Shown piece after piece: positions 11,253-22,408 of a stretch of 64,000 nt of DNA. The stretch is from assembly GCA_026873275.1 (NCBI GenBank), contig JANTUC010000014.1, positions 682,001 through 746,000 on the forward strand. The letters are read 5' to 3'. Origin of the DNA: Pseudopithomyces maydicus (taxonomy: Eukaryota > Ascomycota > Dothideomycetes > Pleosporales > Didymosphaeriaceae). Positions within the stretch are counted from its first letter, which is position 1. Every line of letters starts with the position of its first letter. The notes beneath the pieces are model-generated. The model was not told where the DNA came from and ran no database searches. It saw only the letters and a list, made by a program, of their open reading frames with translations. The position numbers and the translations under genes are program-made.

Positions 11253-12040
11253 GTTGTGTTCAATGATGGAAAGAGAGTTGGATTGAAGTTTAAAGAAGAG
11301 GCTCTGGTGAGAACTGTTTAAATGGCGAGGTTTGTTGGTCGATCTCAATTCACTGCAGGTTGGAATACATATATGTTGCGTGTCTCAGCCAGAGCCCGGA
11401 GTAATGCGCCAAGCTAGAGGGGCAAGGCTTGGGTGCACGGCACCGAACACCTGACGAGCAAATGCTATTACGTTTTTCTGGGGATCTGTTTTCTTTTATC
11501 GTCTTCTTACGCCAGCAGGCATTGTAATGTTCCATGGTGTGGAGCTTGATAAAACCACACCCATCCGCTCCGCGGAACACGCATTTGTTAGCTTCACTGC
11601 CTATCCACTTCCCATTCCGGAACAGCCAGTAGGAATTTCCACGTGTACATCACGATTCACCGACGTCGGCGGGTTGTAAAACCAAAACGCCATCCCCGCA
11701 TCGTATACCCTGCATTATCTGCATGCGTTCGATTCTGGGTTGCGAGGCCCAAGTGACCAGAAGATTTCCGTATCAGGCAGTCTGGGCGGCCATGATCGGC
11801 TCATGCTTGTGGGTCTAGCCTACCAGCTACACTATGCTTGATATGGTAACTTGGAGGGCACACGCTAGGCCCACTTTTCTGGATGGTGGAGGCGATAATA
11901 ACCCTGGTAAAAACGTCTCCCCCAGTTCTGTCATGCGTGATTGTCATGCATTAGTTATCTCCGTATTTTGTCATTTAACAAGGTGAATCAACAGTTGCAA
12001 ATCCGAAGGAACAAGACATTGAAAAGTTGATCGTTACACC
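11253..12040. promoter_or_regulatory. Shared divergent promoter between the RidA-type and DUF3445 genes
   Basis: This 788-bp spacer separates two divergently transcribed genes. It contains a perfect palindrome, CCGACGTCGG, at 11660-11669 and a CACGTG core near 11640. CCG-N4-CGG is a layout that a Zn2Cys6 dimer could bind. A shared promoter would allow co-induction of both genes. No transcript data are available. Confidence 0.35.
11660..11669. promoter_or_regulatory. CCG-N4-CGG palindrome, candidate Zn2Cys6 site
   Basis: A perfect 10-bp palindrome, CCGACGTCGG, lies between the divergent RidA-type and DUF3445 genes. Zn2Cys6 dimers read inverted or everted CGG triplets with set spacing. The cluster's own C6 regulator is the natural candidate binder. 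Motif length is short, so chance occurrence is not excluded. Confidence 0.3.
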
Positions 12041-13343
12041 ATGGACTCTGTATTGCAGAATTCGAGTATTACGTTGATTGGTCTGGCGGCATGTGTGTTG
12101 GTTCTTGCGGTTTCGTATTTTGCGAGGCAGAGGAAGACCGGAAGACCTGGTGTACCGCGAGCTGGTAGTCCTGGCGAGAAAGAGAAAGGTATGTTATATT
12201 CAGCATTCCAAGATAAAACATCGCTGAACATTTCGCATAGGCGAGAAAGAACCATTTAAAACACCGCTCCCTGAACCAGCCAAGGGTTACAGATTGGAAC
12301 TTACAGAACCGAAATTATATCGCCCTTTCCGCCATGGCAAGAATTTTATCACCATGGGCATCCGTAAAATGGACTGGAACGAGTGGATTGAAATGGACTC
12401 AAATTTCGTTCGGTACCACGACATCAAGGTTCAACAACTCGAGAAAGACATCGATGCTCACGTTGGATATGTCGACAACGAGGTTACCCGATTGGCGTGT
12501 TTCGAAGTATACGAAGAGCTCACACAATACCTCACGCATCGCTTCCCAGAGATGTTTTCGCTTAAGGACGGCATCCTTCGGAACTCAGTAACAAAAGAGG
12601 AGTTTCCCTACCCGGCCTCTACACCTAAGGAAGCGATGGCCACATCGGCGAAGCTTATCCAAGACGACATTGCACTCATGGTGCTGAATGACGACGGACA
12701 ATACCATCTTGACGCTGGCGCTGTCTGTCTGCCCGGCTTCTGGCGCCTCAAGGAGAAATTCAGGATGTCACTCGACACACTACACATCGAAGCCGGCGTA
12801 CCTCACTACCAAGAGAAGCTAATGAAGTCCATGAACCGATTTTTCGCACGCATGACACCGGACCAACCGGTAATCAGAAACAACGTAAGCAGTGAATCCT
12901 TCGATGTCGATTTAACTCTCAGCGAGACTGATTTTTACCGACAGTTCTTCATCCAGCTTGACGACGGCCTCCACTGGTCCCACCGCATGGGCAACGAGAA
13001 GGATGTTGACCAGGTTGCCTCCTGGGCTACCGCCAACTCGGAAGGTCTGACGATCGACGAGATTCACTTCCGCTCCGAGAGACAGTCGTTACGCCGCTTG
13101 CCTAAGTCTGGCGTTCTCATGTTCACGATCCGCACGTACTTTGAGCCTATTACGACGATTGCCCAGGAACCGCACGTCCCCGGAAGACTAGCGGAAGCTA
13201 TTCGAGCATGGGATGGAACAGTCAGCCACTACAAGGGAAGGAGCCATTGGGAGGGCATCATGCTGCCCTATCTGGATGAGATGCATGAGAAGCAGGTGAA
13301 GAGCGGAGCGCTGGAGTCGGAAGAAGGGAAATTTCCGTTTTGA
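12041..13343 (+). CDS. DUF3445 / heme-dependent oxidative N-demethylase-like protein
   Basis: Two exons, 12041-12188 and 12241-13343, are joined over a 52-bp intron (GTATGT...CATAG) to give 416 residues in frame. Residues about 7-29 form one hydrophobic segment, likely a membrane anchor, followed by a basic linker. The rest matches the DUF3445 (HODM-type) family: LYRPFRHGKNFITMGIRKMDWNEWI near the start, and a RSERQSLRRLPKSG block with FTIRTYF near the end. Characterised bacterial relatives are heme and PAS-domain subunits that oxidatively demethylate dimethylamine, releasing formaldehyde. Fungal members are often mislabelled as mannosyltransferases. The membrane-anchored form is usual for fungi, but its substrate is unknown. 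The gene is divergent from the RidA-type gene and convergent with the permease. Confidence 0.85.
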
Positions 13344-13909
13344 GATGGAGGGGCGGTGTCGAAAAATGTGTAGGTCGTATTTAGAGAAGTCATAGAGACA
13401 TGGCGCTATGATTTATGAGACCCACGTAAACGAGATAGATATACCATATTTTTGTTTTCACATACGGTTGGCGTGATTCACCTGGATGCCATGTTCATTG
13501 ATAGGATAGAGTGAGAAGTATAACGCAGATAATCATGGGAGAGCTTTGACTCATTAGGAATTAACTTGGTTTCAGTGAGGAACAATCATCGCTCGGTTGG
13601 AAACACTGCCCACTTGGTGTGGTCTGATAATATGTATGGTTGCATGGGTATCGTTGAGTACTTGGACGATGTAACGACCACTGCCGTCTAAATTATGCTG
13701 ATAATTTTTAACACTACCATCGTAGTCATAGAGACTGAGATGGAAGGTGATCGTGAAAATGAGAGAATTACATATATCGTAAACAATGCGGAAGGCCAGT
13801 TCGACTTGCGCGATGAGCATATGATAAAGCACAAGCAAGAGATACAAGAACGCTGCAAAAGGTAGTACCGTCATAAATTTGGAATTAAACCCAAGAACCC
13901 AGTGTATAT
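13344..13909. other. Intergenic between convergent genes
   Basis: This holds the 3' flanks of the DUF3445 gene and the permease. A 113-codon minus-strand frame at 13572-13913 overlaps the end of the permease and has no recognisable domain. I see no gene. Confidence 0.45.
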
Positions 13910-15504
13910 TCAATATACTTCATCAATCTCATCTGGTGGACCTGTGAAATCTGGAGAGAGTCAGTACATTTCATAATCTTATTAGAGCCGAACTTACGTT
14001 TCCTTCCTGAAATTGCGTACCAAATGCCACTCAATGAGATCAGTCCAACAAGTACAACTGAAGCATAGTTCATAGAAACCTCAATAACTGGCAATGCAGT
14101 CGGCATGCTGAAGAGAATCAACTCGAATATGATCCAGGCCACAGAGACAACGTTGGCTATGGTACCAGCAAAATGGCCCACATTCCACTTTGCATGCTCC
14201 ACTTCCTTTCGCCCCGTGAATAGGCTGATGGCGATAGGCACCAGGTATCCAATAGCCAACCCAATGACACCCACGGAAGCGAAAGCTGTGAATGCGGCGC
14301 TGGACCCCAAGTTGATTAAACCAAGAAGCATCTCAATGATTGTGACGAGCGAGAGTGCGTAGACGGGCGAGTCGGCGATCGTCTTGGTCCAGATGCTTGC
14401 AAGTGGAAGCGCATTGTCGCGGGAAAAGGCCCATGTACAGCGGCTCGCACCAGTTGTGATACTGATTGAGCAAAAGAGGGTGACGAAGAATACCATGATC
14501 ATGAGGATGATGGTTCCTGCTTTGTTGCCCATAACAGTCGCGAGTATATACGGTAGAGCTTGGCCATTGGGCGCGGATAGTATGTCTTCGAGGGGTGGCA
14601 GAGTGGCGCAGAGCGGTAAGATAAAGAATAGTGAGGCGATACCGCCAATGGGTATGCAGAGGACGAGCGAACGTGATACCTCGACTTCCGGCTCAGCGCA
14701 CTCCTCAGCCATTGAGGTAACCATTCCAATGGCAGAAAAAGCATAGGCTGGTGGTAACAAGCCGATAAAGAATGTGAAGCCTTGACCCCAACCTGAAAAA
14801 CTGGTGTCATAGTTTCCAAGGGTGTATGAGGCGGAGTGCCGTCCTGATTTTGCTTGGACAGCAACAGCGATGAGGACAGCAATGATGGTGACAACACTCC
14901 ACAGTGCAGCCGCGGCATCGACGTAAGGCAACATCTTGTCACCGAACGCGCATATGATGAACGTGACAATGCAAACTGCGTAAAATATAAGCAGCAATTC
15001 CCAACTCGACGCCGTCCAGTCGGGTTGGTATATCGTGACTGTGGCCGCGATCATCGACGCGAATCCAAAGTTGACGGATAGTGCGATTGTCCAATTTCCG
15101 ATCAGCCAGAACCAGCCCGTTATGAACGAAAGAGCCTTTCGCATGCCCTTTCGTTTGCCGCAGAGTCGGTAGGACCAATAATAGACGCCCGACGACGTGG
15201 GATACCGCGATGCGAGTTCGGCGAGTGAGACAGCTACGGCACCGTCAAGTACAAGGACGACGATGATACCAACAAACATGGAGAGTTGACCACCGCCATA
15301 TACAGCGCTGATCATAGGACCTCCGAAGCCGTAAGGAACTGCGACGATGGCGAGTACCATGCCAAGGACACTCCAGAAGGAGCGATTCTTCTTGAGTGTG
15401 GTAGAATAACCAAGCTGTACATGTTGGACGACTCCTTCGCCGTGGTTCGTCGGCACGTATGCCATGGTATTATCGAAGTCTTTCATTTCGGATTTGGTCG
15501 ACAT
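13910..15504 (-). CDS. APC-superfamily amino-acid/amine permease (GABA/choline type)
   Basis: Exon 1 is 15504-13998 and exon 2 is 13950-13910, separated by a 47-bp intron (GTAAGT...TCCAG), for 515 residues. Splicing replaces an unlikely read-through tail with GRKHFTGPPDEIDEVY, which matches the usual (Y/F)TGP tail of fungal permeases and supports the model. About 12 hydrophobic segments are visible. TM1 carries the YGFGGPM loop and TM2-3 the AELASRYPTSSGVYYW block typical of the UGA4/HNM1 (AAT/ACT) branch of APC carriers. It should import a small amine, amino acid or quaternary ammonium compound across the plasma membrane. It is divergent from the aldehyde dehydrogenase and convergent with the DUF3445 gene, consistent with being the uptake step of one pathway. 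The substrate cannot be read from sequence. Confidence 0.93.
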
Positions 15505-16355
15505 ATTGGCAGGAGGTGAGGATGCAAGAGATGAAAATAACCTTCCAAAGTCGGAATGATGGGATGCTCAAAAATGAGCTTGAAGATGAACACTAAGGCG
15601 TGTACAGCGTATATCTATGGTGAACATACCTGTCACGGGAAATGTCACTTAAGGTAAAAGGAGTACCCGTGACACTTGCAACTAGCAAGCCGTCTCTGCT
15701 AGCGAGGTGGCCCAGCCTTATCACCAGCAACGCCACTCGCCCTGATATCTAAGATAGCAATCCAGCACTGTCTGATGTGGCAAGTAGATAGGCATTAGCG
15801 ACTTGGTATCCACGCGGGGCCCCAGAGTCCCGTGGAGCCCTATCTTGATACCACGGCCGCCTCAAAGATCCGGACAGCCGGTAGGGTACACTGATACCAT
15901 CGTACTGGACGACCAATTCCCAATTTGGAAGTTTGATAGCCATTGTCTAGTTCAATGGCGCAGGGACCGGCGGCGGCCGCGACCTGAAGGAGCTGCCCCT
16001 GCACGGACGCCTCGTGGACATGTACGCTAATCCCATTATAGCAGTTTCGGAGGCACTGCTTTGCCATCGGACCGAACCTCCTAGGGATCCACATCCGACC
16101 ACTTCAAGCGCTCTATATCAGTGGGTTCAACTACTTTGCGGTTACGTATCATACGCCATGAGGGGCGCAGTCCCATAATGGTGCGGGGTTGTCTCCGAGC
16201 GTCGGAATATCTGGGCATCGTGAAAACGAATTACAAAGCAGAAAGTTGATACATATGGCCATCTTCTGCCCACCGTAGCTCCCCCAGTTCATCTCAATTT
16301 TCTGCTCATTACTCGAATTTCTACGCGTGTCTTAATTTTCTTTCTGATACCCACA
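15505..16355. promoter_or_regulatory. Shared divergent promoter between permease and aldehyde dehydrogenase
   Basis: This 851-bp spacer holds a perfect 9-bp inverted repeat (TGTCACGGG at 15631-15639 and CCCGTGACA at 15666-15674) about 130 bp before the permease ATG. A GC-rich part near 15800-16000 contains several CGG/CCG triplets. The arrangement would suit joint control of uptake and oxidation. No gene is seen inside. Confidence 0.35.
15631..15674. promoter_or_regulatory. 9-bp inverted repeat, candidate operator
   Basis: TGTCACGGG and CCCGTGACA are exact reverse complements separated by 26 bp, about 130 bp upstream of the permease start. The arms contain inward-facing CGG/CCG triplets. This could be a regulator site for the catabolic group. 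The evidence is symmetry and position only. Confidence 0.3.
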
Positions 16356-18054
16356 ATGGCAGAATCAATTGAGCTCAAGGCACCCAACAACGCCACCTGG
16401 ACGCAGCCCACTGGCCTGTTCATCAATAATGAGTTCGTGGCAGCAAAGTCTGGAGAGACATTGGAGACTGTCAATCCTTTTGACGAGTCTGTCATTGCCA
16501 AAGTAGCATCTGGTGGTGCCGAAGACATCGACATAGCTGTGGAAGCGGCGCGCAAAGCATTCAAATCCCCCGAGTGGAGCGATTTATCAGCTGCCGAACG
16601 CGGCGCATTGCTCTGGAAGTTGGGAGATCTCTGCGAAAAGAATTCACATATTCTTGCCACTATTGACGCGTGGGACAATGGAAAGCCCTATCAACAGGCA
16701 CTTGATGAAGATGTGGGCGAGACTATCTCCGTCTTCAGATACTACGCCGGTTGGACAGACAAGATTTATGGCCAGACAATCGAGACATCGAAGACCAAAC
16801 TGGCATATACGAAGCACGAGCCGCTTGGTGCGTTTTGTATATCTCTTCTCGAATTCCCATCACTGATTATTGTTAGGCGTTTGCGGACAAATCATCCCAT
16901 GGAACTTTCCTGTCATGGTATGTTGACTATTGACTTTCACCTTACTTGGCTAACTCTTGGTAGATGGCAGCTTGGAAGCTTGGTCCTGCTCTCGCATGCG
17001 GTAATACTGTGGTATTGAAGCCCGCGGAACAGACACCACTCAGTGCTCTCTACCTGGCTTCACTTATCAAGGAAGCGGGATTCCCTGCGGGCGTTGTCAA
17101 TGTGGTCAATGGACTTGGAAGAACGGCTGGTTCGCGCCTTTCCGAGCACCCCAAGGTGGACAAGATTGCCTTCACTGGCAGTACCCTCACGGGTAAAGCC
17201 ATCATGAAAGCTGCTGCAAACAACCTCAAGGCTATCACTTTAGAAACTGGCGGAAAGAGTCCGTTGTTGGTTTTTGACGACTGTGATATCGACCAGGCTG
17301 TCAAGTGGTCGCATATGGGCATCATGGGTATGTCTTCATTCCATTAGCATGCAGTCTTTTGATGCTGATTAATCCACAGGCGGGGCTGGCCAGGTATGCA
17401 CAGCAACATCACGACTATACGTGCAAGACACTATCTGGGAAAAGTTCCTCGAGGCGTTCAAGAAGCACACCAAGGAGAACACTAACATCGGCAGCCAATT
17501 CGATGCCGATACTAACCACCCACCTCAAATAAACAAGGGCGCACAAGAAAAGATTTTATCCTACATCGACTCTGCGAAGGCTGACGGCGCAGAGCTCATC
17601 CATGGAGGTACACAGTCGGGAATCCCTGAAAAGGGCTACTTCGTTGAGCCGACTGTCTTCACCACCGACAAGAATGACATCAAGATCGTACAGGAAGAGA
17701 TCTTCGGACCTTTCGTCGTCATTCAGCCATTTAAGACAGAAGAGGAAGTCATTGAGAAGGCAAACGATACACAGTATGGTCTCGGCGCTGCAGTATTTAC
17801 CAAGGATATCATGCGCGGGCATAGGGTGGCGGACGCTATCGAGGCGGGCATGGTCTGGGTAAGCCACAGTTCCCTTCTCATTATTTGATGGGTACTTATT
17901 ATTTTGCTAGATAAACTCCAGCCAGGACTCGCATTTCGGTATTCCATTTGGCGGTTACAAACAATCCGGTATTGGTAGAGAGTTGGGCCAATACGCTCTT
18001 CAGTCTTATACACAGGTCAAGGCGGTGCACGTTAATCTGGGAACATACCTATAG
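16356..18054 (+). CDS. NAD(P)-dependent aldehyde dehydrogenase
   Basis: Five exons: 16356-16827, 16877-16917, 16964-17327, 17380-17858 and 17911-18054. They give exactly 499 residues, the usual ALDH length. The spliced junctions rebuild family motifs: LGVCGQIIPWNFPVMM (cofactor region), the FTGSTLTGK Rossmann loop, LETGGKSP with the catalytic Glu, GGAGQVC with the catalytic Cys, EEIFGPF, and HFGIPFGGYKQSGIGRE at the end. Enzymes of this type oxidise an aldehyde to an acid with NAD(P)+ in the cytosol. Homologues range from general acetaldehyde to betaine- or aminobutyraldehyde-type enzymes, and I cannot choose among them. Its divergent pairing with the permease and nearness to an N-demethylase-like oxidase point to oxidation of an amine-derived aldehyde. 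Confidence 0.95.
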
Positions 18055-18766
18055 AGGTTAATTCCAGTCGGTGGTATGGGTTGTGTGATTTGGGTTCTAT
18101 CCATTGTTGTAGCGTTGCGCAAAATGTCAGCATCTTTGACTATGTGTTTTGCCGCCAAGATGCACTTGACCATATTTATATATCCTCATGATGTAGAGTA
18201 CACCTTGTATTCGCCTGTCTAGGCTATTTTAGGCGAAATGTACCGAATGAGTAGCTGTTGGGAAGACATCCATGATGACGGTACCAACCAAGGTACCGGA
18301 AATAAGATTGCTGCATCCAGTAGCGACTTAGAGCTTAGCCCGGATCTTGGGAACACTCAGGGGCTAGAACCCTTTTGTGGGACCTGCATATGTACATTGA
18401 ACATAGATGATATCAATATACTGGTGTCCTAAGGTGTTCGAGTATGCAAGTTTTTTTTCTTGGTACGCTCTTGGCCTCATCAAGGGAAAGACCACCACTT
18501 TCATGCAGCTGACATGGCATGATGATTAACTAATCCTGCCGTGTTTTCACCTCTTCGCCCTCATGTTGACAATCTCGATGTCGATACATATCGTTACGTG
18601 CGGGGTCAATGCACTGTTGATACTGCTATGTAAGACTTCTTCGCCCACTAGACTTTGGTATCCCAATTGAAAGACCCGTGATATTACTTTCTGTGATGTG
18701 AGGTGCTCCTTTTAGTAATATCAGCATGATGCTCACAATATCATCGCTCAACAACCTCCAGTCCAA
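18055..18766. other. Intergenic, no gene seen
   Basis: This is the spacer between the aldehyde dehydrogenase and the proline-rich protein. One short plus-strand frame (18238-18432) has no recognisable motif. A first exon with the signal peptide of the downstream gene could lie here, but I could not identify one. Confidence 0.4.
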
Positions 18767-21700
18767 ATGCATATAGACGCTAGATACTTATCTACCCCCT
18801 ACCAAAATTCCCGACCGAGCACAAACCTGTTCATCTCGTTTTGCAAGATGGCAGGCTGCTCGTTTGTTGCATCTGGGCTCGTCGCCGAGCTTAGCGGCCA
18901 ACCTCCCATCTTCGAGTACACCACACCCTATTCCGACAACTACTTTGGGGTGCAGTTGACCTATATGCAGAACTCCGCAACCTGCTATGGCGTCAACAGT
19001 GTCCCACAATTTACACCCATTATCCAAAACACTGATGCAAAGTACACGAAAACATGCCAATTCTTGAGTACAACGTCTTACACGGGCATCTTCTGTTCCA
19101 GTGCGCCCGTCGCTGAAATTCCAGAGGGCACTTTGACTATCTCGTTCAAAGGGTATACTGGGCATCCGCACACGGCACCTATCCCCTTCAAGGCTTCGTT
19201 TGGACACAAACCGGTGCCGAGGACAGAGACAAAAGAAGCGACCAAGACGGCGACTACCACAAAGGTAGAGTGGGAATCTGGAAAGCATGGGCACAAATCG
19301 ACAATTACAGGTAGACATTTAATCCTTCTTTTACCTCGATTGATCAATTTGCAAAATCTAACGTCTCAACAGGCACTTATACTCACACCGTCACGGCTCC
19401 TGGTGGCTCGTCTCGAACCGACATAGTGTATTCGCCTAGCACTACGATCACAAAGACAAATACTTTGCACGAAACGACTACGCATTATGTTACAAAGACT
19501 GACACTGTCTCTGATTGCTCTAGAGGCCTGGGTCCCTCATCGAAACCTGGGCCTGCTCCTCCGCATCAATCGTCGAAGAAACCTGGACCTTCTCAGTCGC
19601 ACAAAAGTTCACCAAAGCCTGTTCCTACACACAAGACTTCATGGAAGCCATCTCCTTCGCATGAGACCTCATCGAAGCCTGCTCCGCACAAGTCGTCATT
19701 GAAGCCTGCTCCCTCGAACGGGTCGTCGTGGGGGCCTGCGCCTTCATATAAATCGTCGCTGAAGCCTGCTCCTCCTCATCAGACATCGCCAAAGCCCGAG
19801 CCTTCTCCTCCAAATAAGCCTTCGTCCAAGGCTGTGACTCCATCCGCAGGGTCTTCCAAGCCAGCTCCCTCACCTCCAGGACCATCCTCGAAGCCTGGAC
19901 CTCCACCTCCAGGGCCGACATCACAGCCTGCACCCCCTCCTCCAGGATCTTCAGTGAAGCCTGGACCTCCGCCTCCAGGATCCTCAAACCCAGTCCCCCC
20001 ACCTCCAGGGCCCTCTTCGAAGCCTGGGCCTCCACCACCAGGATCTTCAAAGCAAGCTCCGCCGCCTGGGCCATCGTCGAAGCCTGGACCTCCTCCACCG
20101 CCCCCAGGACCTTCGTCTCAGTCAGCTCCTCCTGGACCTTCATATCAACCTCCTCCACCTGGACCATCGACGAAGCCTGGACCTCCTCCACCACCTCCAG
20201 GGCCATCATCCCAGTCAGCTCCTTCTGGACCTTCATATCAACCACCCCCGCCTGGGCCAACATCGCAGCCTGGACCTCCTCCGCCACCTCCAGGACCATC
20301 GTCTCCATCAGGTCCTCCACCGCCTCCAGGACCCTCATCCCAACCTCCTCCTCCAGGGCCATCATCCAACTCAGCTCCCGGACCTTCATATCAGCCACCT
20401 CCACCTGGGCCAACATCGCAGCCTGGACCTCCTCCGCCACCTCCAGGACCATCGTCTCCATCGGGTCCTCCACCGCCCCCAGGACCCTCATCCCAACCTC
20501 CTCCTCCTCCAGGACCATCATCCCAACCTCCCCCTCCTTCTCCAGAGCCCTCATCCAAATCAGCTCCTGGACCTTCATATCAACCACCTCCACCTGGGCC
20601 AACATCTCAGTCTTGGCCTCCACCACCCCCAGAATCCTCTTCTCAACCTGCTCCCGGTCCCTCATCTAAGCCGACACCCTCTCCATATTCATCAGAGCCA
20701 GTTCCACCACCTCCAGAGTCTTCAAAACCAGCTCCACCGCCCGAGTCATCCAAGCAAGTGGAACCACCCAAGTCTTCATCGCCACCTGTACCCTCCTCTG
20801 GCTCTGGTCCTATTATTTCCAGCTCTGATGCTGGTACACCAACCTCTTCATCAGCAAGTGCAAGCCCATCGCCAACCTCCCCATCATGCCCTGAAGATGA
20901 TGGAAAGATCTTCAGTACCTCTGCTGGAGACTTCGTCATCGAGTGCTACATAGATCGATACGATCACGATCTCGGTCCATTCAGTGGGCCTCAGAACTTT
21001 GGCCAATGTATCGAAGCATGCGCCGCTACCTCGCAGTGCGTTGATATTACTTGGGATGGGACGTGCTATCTCAAGGATGGCCTCGGTGCTCCGAATAAGA
21101 ATCACAATGCTTGGGGCGCCAGACTATGGACTGGATCAAAGGCTTCGGGTTCGTCTTCAGCGGCTCCGGAAACTAGTGCCTCTGTTTCTAGTGGATCTGT
21201 CTCCAGCTCCAGTGCTCCTGAGCCTATCTACAGTTCCAGCGCTTCTGAGCCTATCTACAGTTCCAGCGCTCCTGGGCCTATCTCCAGTGCTGCTGCTCCC
21301 GCTCCCAGTGGTTCCAGTGGTTCCAGCCCACCTCAAACTGTCACTGTGACCACAACGATCTCGGACACTCCATACGACTGCCAATGTACTGCCGCGCCTT
21401 CGAAGAACCCACCCACCGGACCGAATCCTAAATGCCCTGCCAATGAAAACGGAACATACACTAGCTCATGCGGTGCCGAGTACATCGTCGAATGCTCCGT
21501 AGACCGATACGGAGACGACCTCCCCAACGGCCACTCCTACCAACCCACCTTCGCCGACTGCATCGAAGATTGCGACAAGACCACCGGCTGCGTCGATGTC
21601 TCGTGGGTCATTAACGGAGAATGCTACAAGAAGGGCAGCATCGCGGCGATCCGCATGAACGACAACATCTGGGGTGCGCGCAAGATCAGCGAATGCAAAG

Positions 21701-22155
21701 CAGCTTCATTTCCCAAGCTGGCGCTCCACCGTAAGCGCGTAGTCCGCAACGATCACGAGCACAAAGGCAAGGCGCCTTTCTTGAATATGCCGCAGTGGGG
21801 TAATGCGAAGAATGAAGACCTTGCGGCGTGGAGGGAATTATGGGGTAGTGCGGTTGGACCGGATCTCACGTGGATTAGGAACACGCACACAGTGAGCAAG
21901 ACGAAAACTAAAACTTATGCCCACACCATGTGAGTTTCTTTATCCCATCGCAGAGACTTCTCACTAACTTTTGCTAGTACGAAGACTGTGACGCCTTCTT
22001 GGGTGGCGACAACGACAGCTACCGTCACCGGTGGTGCGACGACTAGTACGATGTATACTGCTACTACTTCGACTGTCTATTGGGTGAGCTATGCAACCAA
22101 GACGGCTACGAAGACGGCAAAGGTCACGACGTGCCCGACGACTCGGATCTTCTAG
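18767..22155 (+). CDS. Large proline-rich surface/secreted protein with two PAN/apple-like modules
   Basis: Exons 18767-19310, 19373-21929 and 21978-22155 (introns of 62 and 48 bp) give 1,092 residues; an alternative start at 18848 gives 1,065. An N-terminal Cys-containing domain (to about residue 150) is followed by Thr/Lys-rich TKT repeats. A long low-complexity tract of PPPPGPSSKPG-like units spans about residues 230-680. Two PAN/apple-like modules lie at about 700-767 and 883-957, each with the pattern (I/V)ECxxDRY..DL...CIExC...C(V)D(I/V)(S/T)W...CYxK...WGAR. The C terminus is again TKT/TAT-rich, suiting heavy O-glycosylation. A cell-wall or extracellular adhesive role is likely. No clear signal peptide is seen at either ATG, so a first exon may be missing. 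It is convergent with FTR1. Confidence 0.8.
19520..20880 (+). repeat. In-frame proline-rich coding minisatellite
   Basis: Imperfect repeats of 30-60 bp encode PPPPGPSSxPG, PPPGPSYQPPPPGP and shorter KPxPSxxSS units. The tract stays in frame throughout. Two blocks near 20130-20350 and 20370-20520 are close copies of each other, suggesting recent expansion by unequal crossover or slippage. Confidence 0.85.
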
Positions 22156-22408
22156 GACGTCTTGCACTATAGTTGATGCTCGTGGGAACTCGTTTTCTTA
22201 TCGTCACTAATCGTCACTGGTCGTAACCTACATGAGGTATAGCCCAGTCAATCACATATTCTGATCATGAGATCCAGTTTTCGAGAGTACCATTTGGCAT
22301 GTAATTAATAGGAAAAGCTTGTTGCAATTGTTCATGATTCTATATACCGATGAACTCCACATGCGACGACAACCAAAATTGGCAGCTACTACCTTTCGTA
22401 TCTGACGC

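Noticed and set aside
19625..20665. 346-codon minus-strand frame rich in EVE/VQA
   Set aside because: It is the antisense shadow of the proline-rich repeat tract.
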